DNA from: Bacillus kexueae
GTDB lineage: Bacteria; Bacillota; Bacilli; Bacillales; Aeribacillaceae
Reading direction: 5' to 3'
DNA length: 64,000 bases
Assembly: GCF_022809095.1 (NCBI RefSeq)
Contig: NZ_JALAZE010000001.1
Span: forward strand, 434,001-498,000
Positions 58,764 to 64,000 of this stretch are shown here, piece by piece. Every line of letters starts with the position of its first letter. Position 1 is the first letter of the stretch. The translations under genes were made by a program, and so were the position numbers. The notes beneath the pieces were generated by a model. It made no database searches, was not told the DNA's origin, and saw only the letters and a program-made list of their open reading frames with translations.

Positions 58764-60097
58764 TAGATGTTCCCCTCCTCTTTAAAGGAACGCGTGCGAC
58801 GGAATTGGAAGATGGCAAATCCCGTTACGAGTAGTCCGATGATGATCGTAATGGCCGCAGCCATGTTGTAGTTGTTCGTTGTAAAAATAAGGTCGTACAC
58901 CCACGAAATAAGGATATCTGTTCCACCTGCGTTTTGACCACGAACAGCAGGACCACCGTCGTTGAAAAGATAAATAATGTTAAAGTTGTTGAAGTTTCCG
59001 GCATATTGCATGATGAGTAACGGTGCTGTCGCATACAAAACATGCGGAAATGTAATATGACGGAATTTTTGGAAGCGAGATGCGCCGTCAATGTCAGCTG
59101 CTTCATACCAGTCTTTTGAAATACTTTGTAGGACCCCGGTAAATAACGCGAAGACAAACGGGAATCCGAGCCACGTCTGAATTAAAATGAGTGCAACCTT
59201 CGCCCAGAACGGATCAGTCAGCCACGGAATCATGACCCCAAATTGACTTAAAATATCTCGGTTAATTGCACCGAATTTGTCGTTAAACATAGCCGCAAAG
59301 ACTAAGATTGTAACGAACGCAGGTACAGCCCACGGTAAAATTAAAATAGTCCGAATAAATCGTTTAAACTTAATGCGTGGGTCGTTGACTAATAGGGCTA
59401 AAAATAAGCCAAGTGCAATTTGAGACGTCGTTGCCACAACCGTCCAAACGATTGTCCACGAGAACACACTAATGAATGTGTTTTGCCAAATCGGAACGGA
59501 CGCTAAGTTTTTGAAGTTTTCAAAGCCGACCCAGTTTAATAGGTTACGAGGTGGGGAATTGTATAAATTGTAGTCCGTAAATGCTAATGAAACCATGAAT
59601 AACAACGGCAAAATGACGATAAAAATGAGCAATACAAGCCCTGGTGTAATTAAAATATACGGAAAACTATTGTCCCACGTATTTTTAACTGATTCGACCA
59701 AAGTCGGTAGCTTTTCGCCCGCTTGAAGGCGCTTTGCTTCCCGTCTTGCATCGACGACGTTGAAATAATATAAAACGATGGCAAATGCTATTAAGATGAC
59801 CGAAACTAACCCTTGAACGAGTAAGAAGATCGAGTGGTCAATTTTCGGTATTTCACCGAGTGTAAAAAGTCCCCATAATCCGATATTTAAAAAGTCGTAA
59901 AACGAAATGAGGAAGGCTGCTTCAATGATGAAAAATAAAATCCCTTTCCCAAATCGGCGATTGTACATTTGGCCAAGTCCTGCGAACAAAATGGACAGGA
60001 AGGTGGCGACATTCGGATTATGCTTTTTTGGATTGATTCGTTTTCTTGATTGTAAAACATCTTGATGGTTATCATTTTTCATTGCGGGTTCTCCCAT
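58763..60097 (-). CDS. mdxF: Maltodextrin ABC transporter permease MdxF/MalF-like
   Basis: A 444-residue permease. An N-terminal extension with FLSILFAGLGQMYNRRFGKG adds two or more helices, as is common in Gram-positive MalF proteins. The core domain has WYEAADIDGASRFQKFRHIT as EAA motif at about 330. GGTGATAG precedes the ATG at 60097; a second ATG five codons later has GGGAG and may be used instead. Confidence 0.9.
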   Translation of the reverse strand: MGEPAMKNDNHQDVLQSRKRINPKKHNPNVATFLSILFAGLGQMYNRRFGKGILFFIIEAAFLISFYDFLNIGLWGLFTLGEIPKIDHSIFLLVQGLVSVILIAFAIVLYYFNVVDARREAKRLQAGEKLPTLVESVKNTWDNSFPYILITPGLVLLIFIVILPLLFMVSLAFTDYNLYNSPPRNLLNWVGFENFKNLASVPIWQNTFISVFSWTIVWTVVATTSQIALGLFLALLVNDPRIKFKRFIRTILILPWAVPAFVTILVFAAMFNDKFGAINRDILSQFGVMIPWLTDPFWAKVALILIQTWLGFPFVFALFTGVLQSISKDWYEAADIDGASRFQKFRHITFPHVLYATAPLLIMQYAGNFNNFNIIYLFNDGGPAVRGQNAGGTDILISWVYDLIFTTNNYNMAAAITIIIGLLVTGFAIFQFRRTRSFKEEGNI

Positions 60098-60130
60098 ACT
60101 ATCACCGCCTTAAGCTTGATGAAAGAAGAA

Positions 60131-60158
60131 GTGGATAGCAGCTTCATGCCCTATCCAC
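60131..60158 (-). promoter_or_regulatory. Intercistronic hairpin between mdxE and mdxF
   Basis: GTGGATAG pairs with CTATCCAC around a 12-nt loop, followed by a weak TTCTTCTTTC tract on the minus strand. Hairpins here often raise binding-protein transcript levels relative to permease transcripts; that role is inferred. Confidence 0.6.
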
Positions 60159-60185
60159 CTCCTCCTAATTTTTTACTTCCTATAA

Positions 60186-61451
60186 TTATTGTGCACCGCT
60201 TGCTGCGATGTTATCTTGAATTGTTTGAACAGCTTCTTCCAATACTGATTTCACATCGTCCCCATCTGCTAAGAACTGAAGTGCGTTCCCCATTGGGTCC
60301 CAAACTTGAGACATTTGAGGAGTACTTGGCATTGGCTCACCGTATTGAATTTGTTCTGCGAAACCTGCCATTAACGGATCATTCGTAATTTTTTCATCCG
60401 TTAACGCTGCTTCGTTCGCTGGCATTTCTCCAGCTACTTCGTAGTAGTGCATAGAATTCTCGTAATCTGTAATAAATTTCATGAAGTCAATAGCCCACTC
60501 TTTATGATCAGAGAAGGAAGAAAGCATCCATGATTTAACTCCAACAAATGACTTCGGATGTTCACCGTTATCTAATAACGGAAGTGGAGCAGTTCCAAGC
60601 TTGTCGCCTAATGCATCACGATACGTTGGAATGTTCCAAGGTCCTGTAATAACTGTGCCTACTTTTCCTTCAGAGAATAAACCATTCATAATGTCATTTG
60701 TAATCTCTTTCGGAATGTATCCTTCTTTAAACCAAGATTGGATCAGTTCGCCACCCTTTACAGCGCCCTCGTTCGCTAAACCGATATTGCTTACATCGTA
60801 CGCGCCGTCTGCTTTGTCAAATACATAACCGCCGTAACCAGCAAAGAATGGGTAGACGAAATAGAAGTTGGCTGCTTCCATTAAGAAGCCGTATTTATCA
60901 GCAGATGCGTCTGTCTGCTCTTTTGCAATAGCCATTAGCTCGTCCATTGTCGTTGGAGCTTCAGATACTAAATCTTTATTGTAAAATAAACCGTACGTCT
61001 CAACGACTTGCGGCACTCCGTAAATTTCGCCATCATATGTAACCGCATTGATCGCTGTTTCGCTATATTCTTTTTCAGCCTCTCCTAAGTCAATCGGTTC
61101 TGCTAATCCTTGAAGGACAACATCGCCAATTCGGTCATGCGGCTGGAAGAATACATCTGGTCCGTTTCCAGCTGGACCATCTAACGCAAGGCTTTTCGTT
61201 TGGTCTAACATATTCACGGCAACCGCTTCAATTTCAATGCCTGTTTGTTCTGTGTACTTTTCAAAAATAGTTGTTAACGCTTCTTTTTGCTTCTCATCAT
61301 CATTGACCCAAACAACAAGCTTCTCCGGCATTTCAGTAGAGTTACCTTCTCCTTCATTTGCTGTTTGTTCTGCATCGCGTTTCGGTCCGCATGCGGTTAA
61401 TAACGATAACCCGAGCACAACAATCATGAAAATGGATAAAAACTTTTTCAT
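60186..61451 (-). CDS. mdxE: Maltodextrin-binding lipoprotein MdxE/MalE-like
   Basis: A 421-residue extracellular solute-binding lipoprotein; signal ends LGLSLLTAC with Cys21 as lipid site. The mature domain has LVVWVNDDEKQKEALTTIFE at its start, and GPAGNGPDVFFQPHDRIGD and GPWNIPTYRDAL later, as in MalE-type cluster-B proteins. Start at 61451 follows AGGAGG. First gene of mdxE-mdxF-mdxG, controlled by a strong promoter with LacI-type operators. Confidence 0.9.
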   Translation of the reverse strand: MKKFLSIFMIVVLGLSLLTACGPKRDAEQTANEGEGNSTEMPEKLVVWVNDDEKQKEALTTIFEKYTEQTGIEIEAVAVNMLDQTKSLALDGPAGNGPDVFFQPHDRIGDVVLQGLAEPIDLGEAEKEYSETAINAVTYDGEIYGVPQVVETYGLFYNKDLVSEAPTTMDELMAIAKEQTDASADKYGFLMEAANFYFVYPFFAGYGGYVFDKADGAYDVSNIGLANEGAVKGGELIQSWFKEGYIPKEITNDIMNGLFSEGKVGTVITGPWNIPTYRDALGDKLGTAPLPLLDNGEHPKSFVGVKSWMLSSFSDHKEWAIDFMKFITDYENSMHYYEVAGEMPANEAALTDEKITNDPLMAGFAEQIQYGEPMPSTPQMSQVWDPMGNALQFLADGDDVKSVLEEAVQTIQDNIAASGAQ

Positions 61452-61482
61452 CGATTGACCTCCTATGAAACGATAAAATAAT

Positions 61483-61591
61483 TTGCGCAAACGTTTGCAG
61501 TAATCATAAAAAAAGAGAACCAGTACAACTTTGGTGAAAACGTTTGCACGACTTGTACTTTTATTATAAATTCAATTTCAAACTTTGACAA
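61483..61591 (-). promoter_or_regulatory. mdxE promoter with two cre/MalR-type operators
   Basis: On the minus strand TTGTCA (61591-61586) and TATAAT (61568-61563) are 17 nt apart. Downstream lie GAAAACGTTTGCA near 61536-61548 and TGCGCAAACGTTTGCAG at 61484-61500, the latter containing the perfect palindrome GCAAACGTTTGC. Both fit LacI-family sites, either CcpA (cre) or a MalR-like regulator, and would repress by blocking elongation or escape. Confidence 0.75.
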
Positions 61592-61651
61592 CTATTTTTT
61601 AGAAAACTCTATGAATTTATGTTTTTCATTCATTTTTAATCTTCTATCGTG

Positions 61652-61704
61652 TTGACACTTCACTTTTTTTCCCATACGCTAAAGAAAAAATGCAGACGAT
61701 TGCA
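61652..61704 (+). promoter_or_regulatory. Maltogenic amylase promoter and LacI-type operator
   Basis: TTGACA (61652-61657) and TACGCT (61675-61680) with 17-nt spacing form a promoter with a weak -10. TGCAGACGATTGCA (61691-61704) just downstream is a cre-like imperfect palindrome. Control shared with the divergent mdxE promoter is inferred. Confidence 0.6.
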
Positions 61705-61719
61705 CAAAAGGAGTGTTAG

Positions 61720-63468
<1,749 letters not shown>

Positions 63469-63475
63469 TGATAGG

Positions 63476-63510
63476 AAGCCAGCTTCGTTACTAAGAGGCT
63501 GGCTTTTTAT
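63476..63510 (+). terminator. Intrinsic terminator of the maltogenic amylase gene
   Basis: AAGCCAGC and GCTGGCTT form an 8-bp stem around a 14-nt loop and are followed by TTTATA. Confidence 0.78.
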
Positions 63511-63513
63511 ATG

Positions 63514-64000
63514 CTAAGCTTTTCGGTGCACATATTTTCGGTACTCATCTGGGCTTATTCCTTCAATGCTTTTAAATAACTTTGAAAAATAGGCGTAATC
63601 TTCAATCCCGACATCCTTTGCAATTGCTTTTATCCGATAATTCGTCGTAGAAAGTAAATGCTTCGCTTGCGAGACACGGTATTTGTTCGCATAACGAATT
63701 GGGCTAATACCAATCGTTTTTTGCACGCATCGTGTAATGTAATCAGGATGAAAATGAAGTTCACGTGCTAAGTCCTCCATTTTCATTTCTTCTTTGTAAT
63801 GCTCGCGAATGTATCGTAAGGCAGCTTCACATACTCGCTCGGTTGCTGTCGGAATGCGCATCGCTTCTTTTTGCAAAAGCATGAGCAGCTCTTGAAAGAA
63901 AAACTGCTGGTGCAAAGAAGCATCGGGCGTTTGCTGTTCATTTAGCTGCACGAGATTGTGAAAAAGATGTTCAAAGTAGGCGACTTGCTCCATTTTTCCG
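63514..64000 (-). CDS. AraC-family regulator, truncated at the window edge
   Basis: The C-terminal 162 or so residues of an AraC regulator. Two helix-turn-helix motifs are visible: MEDLARELHFHPDYITRCVQ and YRIKAIAKDVGIEDYAYFSK, and the ending SPDEYRKYVH is standard. The frame stays open to base 64000 (preceded by Gly-Lys before the first internal Met), so the true start and the N-terminal sensor domain lie beyond the window. Its position next to the amylase and mdx genes makes a sugar-responsive role possible. Confidence 0.85.
   Translation of the reverse strand, partial: GKMEQVAYFEHLFHNLVQLNEQQTPDASLHQQFFFQELLMLLQKEAMRIPTATERVCEAALRYIREHYKEEMKMEDLARELHFHPDYITRCVQKTIGISPIRYANKYRVSQAKHLLSTTNYRIKAIAKDVGIEDYAYFSKLFKSIEGISPDEYRKYVHRKA

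Overview
The window reads as the chromosome of a low-GC, endospore-forming Bacillaceae bacterium. The support is strong AGGAGG-type ribosome binding sites, sigma-A promoters, cre/LacI-type and NagR (dre) operators, a YjcZ-family sporulation peptide, CsaA, a YtrA-like GntR/ABC operon and an mdx maltodextrin locus. I cannot name the species. No rRNA, tRNA, prophage, insertion sequence or CRISPR array was seen.

Layout. 1-4995: peptide and D-amino-acid metabolism (M19 dipeptidase fragment, D-amino-acid aminotransferase, amidohydrolase, M42 aminopeptidase) and a coiled-coil protein. 5121-9394: a small membrane protein and a GntR / ABC ATPase / ABC permease / ECF sigma operon. 9810-21257: a type IV pilus locus, with three prepilin-like genes on the minus strand and, divergently, a VanW-domain lipoprotein gene followed by pilB, pilT, pilC, pilA, pilD, pilM, pilN and pilO. 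21683-26027: small operons including HxlR / VOC / medium-chain reductase and a DUF420 membrane protein. 27112-33727: a seven-LysM protein, an alpha/beta hydrolase and two GGDEF-EAL proteins. 34985-40568: csaA, EamA transporter, AraC regulator, four tandem cold-shock genes and topB. 41626-49079: LLM flavin monooxygenase, TetR, MBL hydrolase, AbgT transporter, YhgE/Pip-like protein, CNNM/CorC-type protein, lipoprotein. 49187-54161: GlcNAc uptake and catabolism (nagP divergent from nagA-nagB-nagR-SIS protein) with NagR operators between them. 54260-57265: DUF2268 lipoprotein, ABM protein, K+ channel, Cys-rich micro-protein. 57921-64000: mdxE-mdxF-mdxG divergent from a maltogenic amylase, then a truncated AraC regulator.

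The most unusual content is intergenic. Five long arrays (2888-3290, 26057-27099, 33932-34916, 40735-41378, 57438-57876) are built from about 21-nt units, usually alternating in 42- or 43-nt dimers. They fall into two unrelated sequence families: a GC-rich TATGCGCG family (three arrays) and an AT-rich CTGATGAATAAA family (two arrays). Each array lies on the far side of an intrinsic terminator. Long open frames run through several arrays but are a by-product of a period divisible by three or of missing stop words. A separate dispersed element occurs three times and also abuts terminators. These arrays are the best candidate for an undescribed genomic system here.

Other points of interest are a terminator-like double hairpin in the long leader of the cold-shock gene cluster, paired palindromic operators around the promoter of the YhgE/Pip-like gene, and an ECF sigma factor encoded at the end of an ABC transporter operon with no adjacent anti-sigma gene.
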